This document shows, one piece after another, positions 22,801-35,469 of a DNA stretch of 64,000 bases. Each line of letters starts with the position of its first letter. The first letter of the stretch is position 1. The stretch is from Rhododendron vialii (Eukaryota > Streptophyta > Magnoliopsida > Ericales > Ericaceae), in assembly GCF_030253575.1 (NCBI RefSeq), contig NC_080568.1, positions 27,047,001 through 27,111,000 on the forward strand. Reading direction: 5' to 3'. The notes under the pieces are model-generated. The model saw only the letters and a program-made list of their open reading frames with translations, ran no database searches and had not been told where the DNA came from. Position numbers and translations under genes: made by a program.

Positions 22801-24143
22801 CAAAAAATCAATGATACTGACCGGCAACCAATCTCTTGTGATTGACACAAGTGGACCAAAACAAATAAATTTAGAAAAAAATAAGATTATGATAGTTATG
22901 TCTGCAAACGCTTACACATGGTTAAATTAAAGACCTCAACTAGGAAATTTGGAAGCAGAGTACGCATACACCCAGCCCAAAAAATGTCCTATACCAACTA
23001 CTTGAGGTCATTGCATTTTGTCATTTCTCATAACTCAGTTGTCAGTAGAGAAGAGCCATTTTGTTTCAGTTTAAGGGAATCAACCATTGCGATTGACATG
23101 AGTTTCACATATAGATATCCCCGTGGCTTGCCTTGTGCAATCCCACTAACCATGACACTGATCATCGTGAATGCTTACATCAAAACCTTTTCCTCGTGCA
23201 ATTATTATAGATGATGGACGCACGGGAAGTTCCTAAATCACCACAGAAACCCTGCGGGGAGGGGGGCTCCTTTGGTCACGCCCAAGGAGGATAGCTGTCG
23301 TTGGTTGCTCCCGAACTCCCCCCAAAAAAACTGGATCGGTGCAGTTTTGGTGTTTTCGGATCCATCCCGAACTAACGAGATGGTCAGCACATAACAGTTT
23401 ATTTTGCAAAGCTCGTCGAGAAGTTAAACCATGCCAAAAATTGCCATGATGGGGTTAAAAAAAAAGAAGAAGGTCCACACTAAGACTCCTATACCACAAT
23501 CTATCTCTATATATCATACTAGGATTGATATAAGCAATTTCCTGTTAAACGCGTACACATGCAAATTCTTGTCCCGTCAATCAATCCTTTCCACTTAATT
23601 CAAGAGTAATGAAATTGCTAAAAACAGAATGCAGGAACAAGCAATAGCAATGGCAATATACTCTCATATTCAATCAATATCATCACATGCAAGAACAACA
23701 AATGAAAATCAATTGCTTTAATTGCATTTTTAAGGCAAATCGAAATCACAACAGGCTTCATCACTGTATTAAATAAGTGATTAATCATTGACTATAACTA
23801 CTGCCCACTGGTTTTTTTTTTTATGACTCTGGTGTTGAGTCAGCTTATACACGTACCTTAACTAATCCCGAAAAATCTACCTACCGGGTATTTTTTATCC
23901 AAAGAGAGAAACAACTTGGGAAATACTCCAGAAATTAGACAAAAGGCCAGTATTCAAAAACCAAACAGCAATTATATAAGTGAAAATTGTACCCAAAGCA
24001 AAACACCCAGAAAAATACAAATGATAGTTCCAATGAGAAACCACCAAAAATATATATATGCGTATAAAGACATGTACGTATCACAGGAAAATCTAGCAAT
24101 CAAGTAAGTAGAGTTGGGTTTGATCCTCACCAAAAGAAGCCAT
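18427..24143 (-). CDS. GDPD6: Glycerophosphodiester phosphodiesterase, GDPD5/GDPD6 type, 388 aa
   Basis: Coding exons, in order: 24131-24143, 22288-22457, 21725-21908, 21534-21608, 20804-20913, 20228-20446, 19866-20021 and 18427-18666. All have GT-AG borders and the phases agree (1,167 nt with stop). The family hydrolyses glycerophosphodiesters to glycerol-3-phosphate and an alcohol, and in plants is linked to phosphate recycling during phosphate starvation. The first 20 residues form a signal peptide with a Leu-rich core split between exons 1 and 2, so the enzyme is probably secreted or vacuolar. The catalytic core is visible: AHRGSNGEIPEE (His45, Arg46), ETDILASKDG (Glu72, Asp74) and FHDETLD (His87, Asp88). 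The C-terminal exon has VGVDGLFTDFTGS, typical of the family. Length is close to the 370-390 aa known for this clade. The ATG is fixed by exon 1 (MASF) joining the signal peptide in frame. The choice between GDPD5 and GDPD6 is a guess. No broken residue is seen. Confidence 0.93.
19818..19858. repeat. GA microsatellite in GDPD intron 7
   Basis: About 41 bp of (GA)n, starting about 8 bp inside the donor of the intron after exon 19866-20021. Confidence 0.95.
21261..21325 (+). mobile_element. 3' end of an Au-like SINE in a GDPD intron
   Basis: ATTAGTCGAGGTGCGCGAA, GCCCGGACACC and an A-rich tail match the Au SINE 3' end. The head is missing or decayed. It is antisense to the gene. Confidence 0.7.
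22458..24130 (-). other. First intron of the GDPD gene
   Basis: The 1,673-bp intron lies between the 13-nt first coding exon and the signal-peptide exon. It starts GTGAGG (24130, reading minus) and ends TTGACTCGCAG at 22458. It contains no ORF I can assign. A GC-rich patch lies near 23220-23350; its origin is unclear. Confidence 0.7.
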
Positions 24144-24164
24144 TGTGTAGCCTCCCCTTCTCCC

Positions 24165-24169
24165 TCCCT

Positions 24170-24211
<42 letters not shown>
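24165..24211. repeat. CT microsatellite in the GDPD leader
   Basis: A CCCT/CT tract lies just upstream of the GDPD ATG at 24143. It reads GA in the transcript sense, so it probably lies in the leader or promoter. GA/CT tracts near plant start sites are common and can bind GAGA-binding (BPC) proteins. Confidence 0.85.
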
Positions 24212-24217
<6 letters not shown>

Positions 24218-24720
24218 TTTCTTGATCTGTTTTCTACCTGTTTTATTTCTGGGTTTTCTATACAATGTACTGTACTTACGTATTTTCATATGTACAAACA
24301 GGTTGTAAAGTCTTCTAGTCCAGTGGGGACTCAATTGCTTTTCGAATTCTTTGATTCGTTGCCGTGAATATCCGATTGAGAGTGATAAGGAGGTGGATGG
24401 ACCATATTACTTATGGGAGAAGTGCAGATGGCTGTGATTGGTCTGTGAGTATTATAGGCTTTGGGAATCTAAAAGGGTCAATGTCTCTTTGGGGATAATT
24501 GATGTTTGACTATAAAAGTTGACCGTGACCAACGGTTCGCCCTCCGAGCCAATCATTTTCGGTACGTTCGTGCTATATACTCCTATTTATTTTTTTTACT
24601 AAAAATATCATTAGTCAATTTACTAGTTAAGAAAAATGATTTGTCTTAAATAGTGAGTATTTTTGAACTAAGTACTGAAAATATCAAAAATATTGTTTAG
24701 TCAATAGCACCATACCTGAG

Positions 24721-25135
24721 GATGCTGCCTAGCACCTCTTATCAAGTGAGGTGCCGAGTGACATTCGGTCATTCATCTCGGCACAAGGATTGGGAGATGC
24801 TTCCAAGCGAGAGTGCTTGAGCGGCCAATCTGGCCGTATATCTCAGCAATTGACTGCTCAGATTTTGACCAAGCAATAGACTGTTCAGATCTGTATGAGC
24901 TTAAATTCAATCCGAGCCGTCTATGTTAACATAAACGGTCGGATGCCACTCGGCACCCCACTTGGCACCCAGGGTGCTTGGCAGCATTCCCAGGTCCCTC
25001 GGCACGGACGGCTCATATTGAATCTGAGCGCATACAGATCTGAACCATCCATTGTTCAGTCAACATCCAAGCGGTTGATTCCTAAGATGAACGGCTGCTC
25101 GGCTCCGTTGCCAAGCACCCCCGCTTGGCAGCATC
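24721..25135. mobile_element. Foldback MITE upstream of GDPD
   Basis: The ends are GATGCTGCCTAGCACC and, inverted, GATGCTGCCAAGCG. Inner arms also pair: TTCAGATCTGTATGAGC with its inverted partner near 25030, and CCGAGCCGTC with GACGGCTC. Short CTTGGCAGCAT-type repeats recur inside. It lies about 580 bp upstream of the GDPD start codon. Confidence 0.75.
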
Positions 25136-25589
25136 TCCCTATCCCAGGATTTTTTTTGCAATTCAATAAAACTTTATTCTATTATAGTATTGTAATTGAG
25201 AATGGGATGGAGGGATAGATTTGAAACAACCACCTGATACATGAGTACCACTCGACTTGCTGGTATTTGTGGGGTTAATATTTCGTAGGTTTACTGAAAT
25301 ATATATGGTACATGACTACAAGAGCCTATGATTTACTGGTTTTTTAACTTCTAAATCATACAAGCATGGAGCACAATTTCTTAGAGGATTTCCAGCAAGA
25401 ATTATACTGACATTAATCTTACAATACTATTTTGTTACTTTTTGATAATCATTTTCTTAATTTTAGTCTTCTATAGTTCTATTCCATTCCAAAGTCAAAC
25501 AGAAAAGTTTGTAATTTTCAAAAACTAACCCTAGAAAATTATCCAAATGGTCTTAAAAAAAAATAAATAGAGATAGCGAAATCTAAAGC

Positions 25590-25760
25590 CAGACCTTCTT
25601 ACTGGACTCGGGGATAAGAAAACTAATAAGTGCTTACACTGTCGCATATTCAAATCCTATGGACTAATGGGAGGTTTGTCATGTCATTAACTTCAAAACC
25701 TTGAACTTAGTCGATATGCGCGCAACCTAGCCCGAACATCCGGTTATCTATACTATATAT
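25590..25760 (+). mobile_element. Decayed Au-like SINE
   Basis: TTAGTCGATATGCGCGCAA and AGCCCGAACATCCGGTTATC match the Au 3' end with several changes; a B-box-like ATTCAAATCC lies upstream. Confidence 0.6.
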
Positions 25761-26447
25761 CTTGCCAAGTTAAAGTTTACTTTTTGCGAAGAGTTTTCCG
25801 TCACTAACAAGTTCTAAAATTTGTCACCGTTGCATGAAAATCCTGGAGCCGACCCTGCCTAATCCAGAGGACAAGGAAGTAAAAATCTGGCGTCTGAGGA
25901 ACTAAAGAAGAAATTGTTACTTTGTTTTGTGGGGTCGGAACTTGGAAGCTCCAAGGAACATGCAATTCTGTCCATCAAATATAATGCTTCATTGAGACAG
26001 AGTTTGATCTCTCTAATGCCTGAACCTCTTGACTATTAATCTAGAATTCCTCAATTTTACCTTCTGGGTGTGCAAAAGCCTGCCCAAGTAACAGCAATGC
26101 CGAAAACCACCCTGGCACCGATGAAACTCCAGAAAAGGTGCAGCAGTTCAGAGACCCAAACAAAGAAGAGAAAGCATGTACTATCCCAAAGCCAGGAAAG
26201 TTTAACTTTCCCCGTCGGGAATAGAGAAACGGATCTCCTCTCAGAGGCAGCTTCAAGTTTTTTTTATCCGACCTTCAGAAATCAAATTTAAATCAATGCT
26301 CCACGTTAATATACGACTATGGACACTTCACAGTAGGATTATCATTGAATTTTCATTTCTTCGTACTTGCATCATCCATGGCCCTGGTTTTGGTACCACC
26401 AATATCCTCGAAAGCAACAACAACAGAGTGTACACGCACACATACAC

Positions 26448-26451
<4 letters not shown>

Positions 26452-26493
<42 letters not shown>
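26452..26493. repeat. GA microsatellite
   Basis: About 42 bp of (GA)n in the spacer between the 3' end of G3BP and the upstream end of GDPD. Confidence 0.95.
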
Positions 26494-26495
<2 letters not shown>

Positions 26496-26745
26496 CCCTT
26501 TGATATGCTTCAGGGAGAGTTATAGATGCAGATCAAAACACCTTTTCATGTCATTTATGAAACCTTTGAATGAACTGAATAATTTACCAACTACGTAACC
26601 TAACCGTGATCCCGAAGACAGAAAAGGGGTTGACATAATATCAAAGAGAAATATCAATCCTAAACTAAGCAAAAAGGGAAAAGAAAGGAAAATATTCCCC
26701 TTCTGCTGAGAAAAAATGATCTCCAACGATGAATTTGTTGACCCT

Positions 26746-29700
26746 TTATGCTGCAGCAACACTCTTATTGCCCTCTCCCTGACGACCTCCTCTCCCACCT
26801 CCGTTCTGATCAATGCGTTGATAACCTTCTCCAACGCGTCCACTTGGGCCCTTGGGTCGGCCTGAAAACTCACTTCTGCCATAGCCCCTGCCACCACCAA
26901 AGTTGCCGCGGCCCCTGAAGCCGTCATTGCGGAATCCACCCCTCCCTGAAGGATACCTCCCTCTCCCGCTGCTTCCAACTGAAAATCACAGGACAGTGTG
27001 TTTTCATTAAGGAAAACTCCAAAATTACCAGGAAAGTCCTCAGTTGTCTTTACTTAAACAATGTGAGGAAAAGAGAAATTCAGAACTTGCCTCGAGTGGT
27101 AGTCCTCTTTTCCTCAATTACGGTTTGACGACCCCCAATTGTTACGGTTGAGGCCTGAAAACGTTATCTACAATGTCAATTGAAATTGAAACAAGGATAG
27201 TCCACAGAGCTGATTTTGAGCAGTGGTCAGATAAGTTGTGAAACCTAAAGCAAATTGGACTACTAAACATGCAAGATCTGGCTATTAGTCTGGTGACTCT
27301 GGTCAGACTAGACCAAGGGTTTAAAGTAGCTCACAAACTGCTTCACCCAAAAGGAAAAGGATTATTAAACAGCTTTTTCACATATTTTCAATATGTACTT
27401 TGAAGGTCACTGATATTTGGAAACAAATTGTAGCTTTGCTTGTTTCGGGTGCAAAACATTTTCCACAAGAAAACATTTTGGTGCTCACCTGTTGGTGCGA
27501 GGGAAAACATAATTCAACCAAAAATGCTTTCCTCGGTCAACAGAAAATGAATGACTTAAAAACACTTTTTCTGGGAGATGCTGCCGAAACACACGCCTCT
27601 CCTAACCCGATAACACATCTCATAGGTACTCTCATTCATCATCTCTCTCCCCGCCTCTCCTGATATTACTCTGATTGATGCTTTTAGATCTACAATAGCA
27701 ACTAAGATTTCATTGTGATCCACTCTTTTAGACTTGCACATCATGATATGGTTTTGGATCTACAATATGGTTTCAAATCTATCCACCCGACACTCTTTAT
27801 GAGTAGCCTAGATTATTTTGTATCTAAACATGCATAAACCAGAGCATATAAATTAAAGAAACCCTTCCCCTTGTCCTCTATCAAGATGTTTCCGTGAAAA
27901 TAACTGTCTCTAATTTGGTGCGTATGTTAACTGAGAACATTAAATCAGTTGAACTCCAGTTTAAATTCAATTTTGTTCAATGACTCCAATTGAACCAGAA
28001 AAAGAAAGAACTAGAATGGAAATTAGATATGTGGGGGTTGTTTAATTGTGTTAAATGATCTGGTTAACCTTCTCACATTTCTGCTAATAAGGTCTGTTGG
28101 TTTGTCTAATCTTGCTGTTATCTCACCTTAAGCTAAACAATGTCATGAGAGCTTGCCAGTTGCCAATATTATGGTACCGGTGCTTAATCTTGCTTAATCT
28201 TGTTAAACAAGCTCTCATTTTATGGTACCAACTCTTTATAGTTGCAAATTTCATATATATTGCTGCGCATATTTATGTACGTATTTAGGGCCTTTTTCGT
28301 GGCATCTTAGAGATAGCAAGATAGCAAGGTAGCAAATTAACTGTCATAAAGAAATACAGTTTCCAAAGGGATGATCCTATTACATTTGATGAGATCAACT
28401 TTATCCTAGGCCTTTAATAATTGATGCAAGAACTTATTTGAACTTTTGATCAGAAACACGTCCCAATACTTAGAATTGAAGTATAACATTACGATCAAAA
28501 ACCTATAGTGGCTTTACAGTTCTCCAAATAACTTGCTTGAGGGATTTGAAAATTGACATAAAAGCATAAAATTTCAAGGTCGAGTTTCCTCCCACATAGG
28601 GGAAAGATCAAAGATGTAATAGCAATGTATCACAGAGATTCTAAGCCACATATAATGTCATTGAAAAACCCAAGTCAATTTATGTTAGTAGCAAACTACT
28701 GTTCATTCCTTTTTGGAGTCATTCTTATTCCCTTCATTACAATGGGAATTTCACCAGGATTTTTTCATGTTTGTACAAGTTATTTTAGGTGTTTTACACC
28801 TCTTAGGATCCTAAGCTAATGGTATTAGATTTGGTAACCATTTTGTCTCCAGGCTGTTGAAGGAACCTACTTGGCCACCCATAATTACACAAAATGTCTG
28901 AAAAGAAAACCTGTATAGGGACTTCCATAAGTACCTCAAGGGGTCTACAATTTCCAAGGTGAGAAAAACAAGTAAAATATTCGTACCAATTCTTATCTCT
29001 TCTGGAATAAAAAGGCATAGGAGACAATTATAGTCACCCCCTGAAAATCTTTCCTCTTCCTTTCTGTCTTCTTCATCATCGTCAATTTTAGTTAGAACAG
29101 AAATTCGGGAAAGGCTGTATCACACAGTTATTGAGCTAAACTAAGGTAGTTTTTTTTTCTTTTTTTTATGCTCAACCTCCTTCACAAGGTCAAAAAAAAT
29201 GTATGATTTAGAGGGTGAACAAACGAGGTCTCAGTTTCGACTGATAGACAGAAGCATAGTACAGCAGGTAGCATGTAAAAGGATGAAAGCAAAGTGTTAA
29301 AAGTGGTACCCCTATAGCAGCCTGCATGGCATCCAATGATTCAAACTCCACAAAGCCAAAGCAAAATCCCTGTTGTTGCCCACCATATAAACTTGGTGAG
29401 TATTGTGTCCAGAAATGTTGTGTTGGAGAAGAATACAGGTAGCGAAATCTAAAGACAGACCTTGTTGCTTCTGACTTGGATTCCACCATGCTTAATGGGC
29501 CCAAATTTTTTGAACTCCTCCTCAAGCTGCACAACCGAAGCATTCAAAGGCAAGTTCCGAATATATATGGAGTGGCCTTCAGCTTTACGGGGTATGAGTC
29601 GAAATTAGAAAACTTCTTTCAGAATAAGATATGTAAAAACGTCAAAACATATTGAACATGTATCTATACACCATAGTCATATGTTTAACCCACCACCCAC

Positions 29701-32700
29701 AATAGATAAGGATGAATGCTACGATGAAGGACAAGGATGCACAAGGGTGTTAATGAGAACTCAGTATTGGAAGTAGCCCAATGCTTGCTTTGGGGAGCCA
29801 CAAGTCCCTTGATTCAGTATCAGATGTCTGCTTCTAGAGGCTCCAAAAAGGGGGTAAAGGACATTTGCGCTATGTTACCAGGCATTGCCAGGACCCTAGC
29901 GAATTACATTTTGGTATGCAAGTTCCTAAAAATGGTACCTTCCTTCCAAAAAAGGGAATTAAGCAATCACCAGAGTTTCTCACAAAAACGAAATGTAATA
30001 AACTAAAAGTATAGAAAGAGTGGAGTTTTCTGAGAAGAGAAACCATAAAATATTTTGATTATTATTATGCTCCTAAATATATGTTTCCCATGACTAGTTT
30101 GGAAAACATACTAGTTTATTAGATCAGGCTGATCAGCAATTGAATTAAGTTCATTCTCTCCATAAATCTACACCTATCGCACCACAATTTAGGGCCTGTG
30201 GAGTAAAATGTTTATGTTCCCGTTCCCGTCCCGGAACTATTTGTTATCGCCGGTAACACAACTTTTTCCCCCAAAGAACATTCACCATTTTATTAAGTTG
30301 CTACTTGCTAGTTATTTATGCAGATGGCAAACAAAAAAACAATAACAGTACCCTCATACACCCCAATCGTTGGGGGTAAGTACACAAAAAGATTGATACC
30401 TTCCTCTTGGATACTTTCAGGAGCACTGTCACTAGGAGCTGGCACTTCTAACTCAGGAGGTGGTTTTGCAGAACCCAGAGACTGTTGATCTACATTTGCA
30501 GCTGCCACCCTCATGCTACGGGTAGGAACATAGACTGGGGTAGATGCTTTAGCAACAACCTTAGTAACCTTCACCTATACGAAATTCCGTCAAATAAATG
30601 TTTCCAAAAGTGTCAATAGTAAAGCCTGTAGGGGCCGTAGGCCCTCTTTGTTTGTCCAGATTAAAGGCTCAGATTGACGATTAATCCAAGGGGACCACAT
30701 ATTTCACATTTGGTTGGACCTTCTGCAGCTAGGATTAAATCTTCTTTGGATATATACTAGCCCACAGAACAGGGATATTCTTGGGGGATGTGGTATTACC
30801 AAACCGTCACTATAAGTCCCACTGGATTACATATTTATGGTATTATTTACCCCTCCACTACTAGTCCAGCTAAACAAACATGACCATACAGGAGGTAACT
30901 TTTGAATAGACTCACGATTGAGGCATAAGATTTCTTCTCCCCTGGTGCTGCAGCAGCCGCAGGATCCAAACTGACAACTGTATCAACTTCATTCGAACTT
31001 GAATGAGCTGGGGGATCGTCAATAATCTCTTCTTCAATAACTGATCCTTCCTCATGGTCCGAAGGGTCACAAACTTCTGCACCATTCAGATCCTCAGCCT
31101 CAATGGTCGCAACAGGCTCCAATGAAGGCTGATCAGGACCACGAATGGACTCTGAGAAAAGGATTTTAAAAAACCAAGATTCATTATGAAGAGAACTTCA
31201 ATATAGCAAGTGAAGGATGCAAAATTAGAGCCAACCTGGATCCAACATTGAGGGGGCCAGTTGAGTGTTGTCATTAATGCCGTTTTCCGACACGGAATTG
31301 AAATCCAATGATTGGCTTTCATCAACATATCTAAAAACATCATTAAGGACATAATAGCCATTCTCTTGTGGAGCTAGAAAGAATGTCTGCGTAAATTTCT
31401 TTCTAACACTGTCCTCCTTTCCAGTTAAGCATCCTGTTACAAGAACAATCACTCCTTCCTTGTATGAATCCTGAGCATCTGCAGTTTTTATCTCTGCCTT
31501 GTAATTCCGGTATTCCATGGATAGAATCTTTTCATTGATTGCCTGATCCAACAAAACAAGAACAGGATTTTGTTAACAGACGTGGGTCGCATATGAAGTT
31601 AAGAATGTTTGAACACTGAAGGATGGACACGCAAAAAAATGTCCCTTCTAGGACACATGCACAAATCAAGAAACAAATCATACAAGTGACAATATAAACT
31701 TAAATAAATAAACTCTGGAAGTTTCTAACAAAGCTTTAAACTCAACGTCGAGTTCGGCTGCTCCAGAAAATCATCTCTAGTGGACACTGGACACTACTCC
31801 ACACAGTGTATCCATTACAATTAGAATACTTGAACTTGAGTTGACATCAGGGGCATATGACTTGATGGCATAAAAATGGAAAGGAAGTCTACATAGCAAA
31901 AGGAACCACAAAATTAAGGAAAGCTCATCCCCAACCTAGTCAAACTATTCATTTCAATCACCAGACCTGATCCCACTAATTCATGGTGCTGCAAGTGATA
32001 GCATAGAGAATGTTTGGGTTTCAAAGTCAGTGCCCCTGACGTGTATTACCACCTCTCCTCTGAACAACCAAAATAATGTCTTCCACCTTCAGACCATGAC
32101 AAAAACTTAAAAGAACCGAGTGTCTTCCCATTGACTTTTTCCCTTAAGTAACCCAGACCTTTGGTTCAACCATATATTTGGTGTCAATAAGTATGCACCT
32201 GCAGCCCTGCGCCAAACACTCAGCAGTGAGATGCTGAGGTGTCGAAGTTGATGTCAGTAGTGTAGACACCCCAATTTGGACCTATTATTTATCCTTAATT
32301 TGTGGCCTTGAGGCTCCCCGATGATGAAACGGAATCAAAACAGGACTCGGCTAAAGCTTGAACGATGTTTCTTGGTCTTTTTCAAACCAAAACCATCTTT
32401 TTTTTCCGACACCCTGAGGATAAAATTGGTACACATTTCAGCGTATAAAATATATTTGAATGAAACTAATTAGGTTAGAAAGAGGACTCAACCAGCTTTC
32501 CAACGCTTCGAAAAACACCCAATCCAAGTTCGGGAGTGTCCGTGGCGCCCCTCTGAAGTTGGGCAGGCACTCTTGAGCGCTCGGGAGTGGCATTCTTGAG
32601 CGCTTAGGAGTTCATTCTTGAGCGCTCGGGAGCTCTGACAGGCCATTGGATGTTGAGCTTGACCTTTGACCACATTTTTTCAGGCTTTTCAGTCCTGTAG

Positions 32701-34639
32701 TTCAAACCTGAACGTGCCAGAGGCCTGCCTAAGCCGGCAGGAATATCATCACATGTTTCCCCCGAAAACCAATTTCCATTTCATTTTCTTTTAATTTTCA
32801 AACTTATTCCCCCCCCCCCCCTATAAATACCCCCATTGTGCTAGCATTGGGGGAGGACACGAAATTTCTCTCTCTCACTCCCCTATTTTCAGAAACTCTA
32901 GTTCTTAACCGCCCTCAAACATTTTTCAACTTCCACCTTCAAATAATTTTCAAAGAAAAATCCAAGAAAATCACAAAAATATTATCAGTCTTAGATTCAT
33001 CTAAGACTCCGTTTCTCACTGTTTTCCAGCCATATTATAGTCCTCAAATCCTTCAAGAAGTGAAGTTCAAGCTTGATCAAAAGGTATAAAATTTCATTTT
33101 TGTACCTAAGCCTATTGTTTTTCCCTGTCTGAGGGAGATCAGTGGCTCATACCAGTTCCTCATATTGGTTGTGAGCCATCTGATCTTGGTTTAACAACAA
33201 GAGCAAAGAGATCCAAAAAAAAAATTCAATTAAACTTTTTTTTAGCTTCCTGGGTGCACTCCTGAGTGCCCAGGACTACTTTTGAGTGCTCAACACCATT
33301 CCTAGGGGGACAGGATCACCACAGGAGGCCTAAAACCACTCCCGAGCGCTCAGGACCATTTCTGGTCGCCCGAAACCACTTCTGAGAGCTTGGTTGGGGG
33401 CCCAAGACCATTCCTATGGGCCCAGGATCACTTTTAAGCGCCCAGGAACACTGCTTAGTGCTCAGGAGTGCTTTCAGTGGTGTTGTTTCATTTTGAAGTA
33501 CTTTTTAATTTTAATCTCTCATATCTCATGCATACTTTGTACACAATCACATGTATACACTGCTATTTGTTGTTTTTATGAATATACTAGTTGTTTTCAT
33601 GAAATAAAATGCTTTCGATAAATCCCACAAATATTGAGTAGAGACCGACTCCGTGTCGGGCGAGAGGGGTGCCATAAAACCCTTCCCCTCTCGTAACATG
33701 GCTTCCGAACTCAAAACAATCTCTGGTTTTCAAATTCAAACAATCATTTTCAATTAAAACAGTTTCTCGGGTGGCAAACCATAAATCCGGGTGGCAACTC
33801 CTCAATTTTTCAAATCAAAACATTATTTTTCGGGCCGCCCCGATCCACCAGGGCTGTGGTAGCCCACAAGCAGCTATTATTGAATATTAATAATAGCCTT
33901 GGACAAAGATTTTCAGCCACATTACCATACACTCCGGTGAGTAGGCGTGTGTGTGTATGTACGTACACCTTTGGTAATGCTAAGAACCATCCAGAAGGTT
34001 CTTGAAAGTCACAGTGCCAAATAGGATGCAGAGTAGTGTCGTTAGGTCTCAAATGGTGGCGTGGAATAGAGTACAAACTGTACAATAGACAGTCTTCTGA
34101 AAATGCTGGGTTGTCAATCGAGCCTCAAGCATCTAAAATTGAGTACCCGTTCTTATTTCTCAGAAGATGATCTTCGTTAATTGCATTCTTTTGTTGTTCT
34201 TTCAAGTGATATTTGTTTTCCATTAGGGGCATAGTTTGTTTTCTACCATATACCACATATATAAATAGGTTGCACCACCACTTTTGATGCCTTTTGTTGT
34301 CTTTACTCTTTAGGCTTCACTAAAAAAACAGAAAAAGAATTAGACTCAAGGGTAATCAAGTAAATAGATTAAAGAATCATCCAAAAGTAGCTTCCTTCTA
34401 TACTTGTAAATTATACAAGTGTGTACATGTTAAATTCACAATGGACTCACCTGCATTGCTGTCACCGAAGTCATTACACCATTGGAGTTGGGCCTACTTA
34501 GCACACTTGAATCTTGGTAAAATTTATAAACCAATTCGGGAGATTGGTGAAGAATGTGGTAATACTGCTCAACAAAGGCATTGGCAACAATTTGAGCACC
34601 ATGAAGTGCAGCAGAAGGAAATGCCGCCTGCATTGCCAT
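26746..34639 (-). CDS. G3BP: G3BP-like protein: NTF2 domain, RRM and RGG tail, 461 aa
   Basis: Coding exons, in order: 34451-34639, 31236-31542, 30916-31151, 30400-30574, 29461-29582, 29310-29369, 27091-27154 and 26746-26978; phases agree over 1,386 nt. Animal and plant G3BPs bind RNA and nucleate stress granules in the cytoplasm; plant members also affect immunity and stomatal responses. The NTF2-like domain spans about residues 12-134 (FVEQYYHILHQSPELVYKFY, then FTQTFFLAPQENGYYVLNDV). An acidic linker follows, with a KKSYASI motif near its end. The RRM (about 306-375) shows RNP2 (IYIRNL) and RNP1 (GFCFGFVEF). The C-terminus (385-461) is rich in RGG/GRG, ending SVAAA. The start at 34639 (MAMQAAFPSAA) follows a splice acceptor by four bases and opens the NTF2 domain, so an upstream noncoding exon is needed. 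Intron 7 seems to use a GC donor. All domains are intact. Confidence 0.93.
27085..27092 (-). other. GC splice donor of G3BP intron 7
   Basis: Reading minus, the exon ends CGAG and the intron starts GCAAGT. The next exon starts at 26978 after TTTTCAG. Only this GC donor keeps the frame from RTTTR into VGSSGRG; the nearby GTTCTG would shift it. GC-AG introns make up roughly 1% of plant introns and usually carry this strong GCAAGT context. Confidence 0.8.
30640..30895. mobile_element. Possible MITE in G3BP intron 3
   Basis: CCCTCTTTGTTTGTCCAG near 30642 and the inverted TTTGTTTAGCTGGAC near 30865 look like ends of an element. The match is imperfect and no target duplication was found. Confidence 0.4.
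32261..33868 (+). mobile_element. Solo LTR (about 1.6 kb) in G3BP intron 1
   Basis: The block begins TGTAGACACCCCAATTT and ends GGTAGCCCACA, the TG...CA form of LTRs, flanked by AGTAG (32256-32260) and AGCAG (33869-33873), 4 of 5 identical. Inside, TATAAATA (32822-32829) follows a C run and precedes a CT-rich start, as in a U3/R border. GAGCGCTC-type imperfect repeats lie both in U3 (32560-32640) and U5 (33240-33480). No coding part is left, so LTR-LTR recombination probably removed it. It is antisense to G3BP. Confidence 0.7.
32822..32829 (+). promoter_or_regulatory. TATA box of the solo LTR
   Basis: TATAAATA after a run of ten C residues. If active it would drive antisense transcription within G3BP intron 1. 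Confidence 0.5.
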
Positions 34640-35469
34640 CTGCCTGAAAATAAGCATCAAAAAAATTAAAAGGATATCAATTTTAACTTCATGAATAACA
34701 ACATAGAAATGTAAGAAAAAATATATCTGAAGCAAATTTGAGTACACAACAAAAAAAGAATACAATAAAAAAAATGATAGGAAAAAATCAGGCTCCATTA
34801 CGCAACAAAGACAAAAATAATATGAACCCCCTTATTGAAGGCCATAAAACAGTAGAATAACTAACTTAACAATAGGAGAAGACAATAATTATAGATACAG
34901 AAACTTCTAGTTGTCACAATAATTATAGGGAAGAATCAAGGACCGGAATGTTTGCTACAATTACACATACACAGAGAGGACAATGCAGTAGAAAATCTCA
35001 AGGCGTGAGGACTACAAGAACCATCCTTTCAAATATCCAAAAGGTTATAAAAGCGCAAGCGGTGGTTTCAAATAGCCTCATATGTTGAATGTTAGAAAGT
35101 TTATTTTTTTCCCTATTCAAATGGAAATTATTTCTTGTTTCCCAAGGAAGTTGAAAACCAAAGAGTTTTCCTTTGTTCACAAGGATCCATTTAATTTGAT
35201 TCGTGAAAGTTGGGCGATACATGGAAATATGGAATTCTTCCTCAAAGAAACTATTATTTTTCTGTTTTTCTTTGAATCTATTTACAAGCAAATATGCACT
35301 AATCAAAAAGTTCGTAGAGGGACACAACCATAGTACAAAAACCATGACAGATCAAAAGGGGCTCAACATAGACGTTGAGATTACGGAACAAATCTACAAG
35401 AAGAAAGGAGGATTCAAAAACGAAAATTCTGTAAAATTACGAAATTTCTAAAAAGGAATTTTCAACGAT

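Noticed and set aside
24114..24367. Ser/Leu-repeat open frames on the plus strand
   Set aside because: They read through the CT tract opposite the GDPD first exon.
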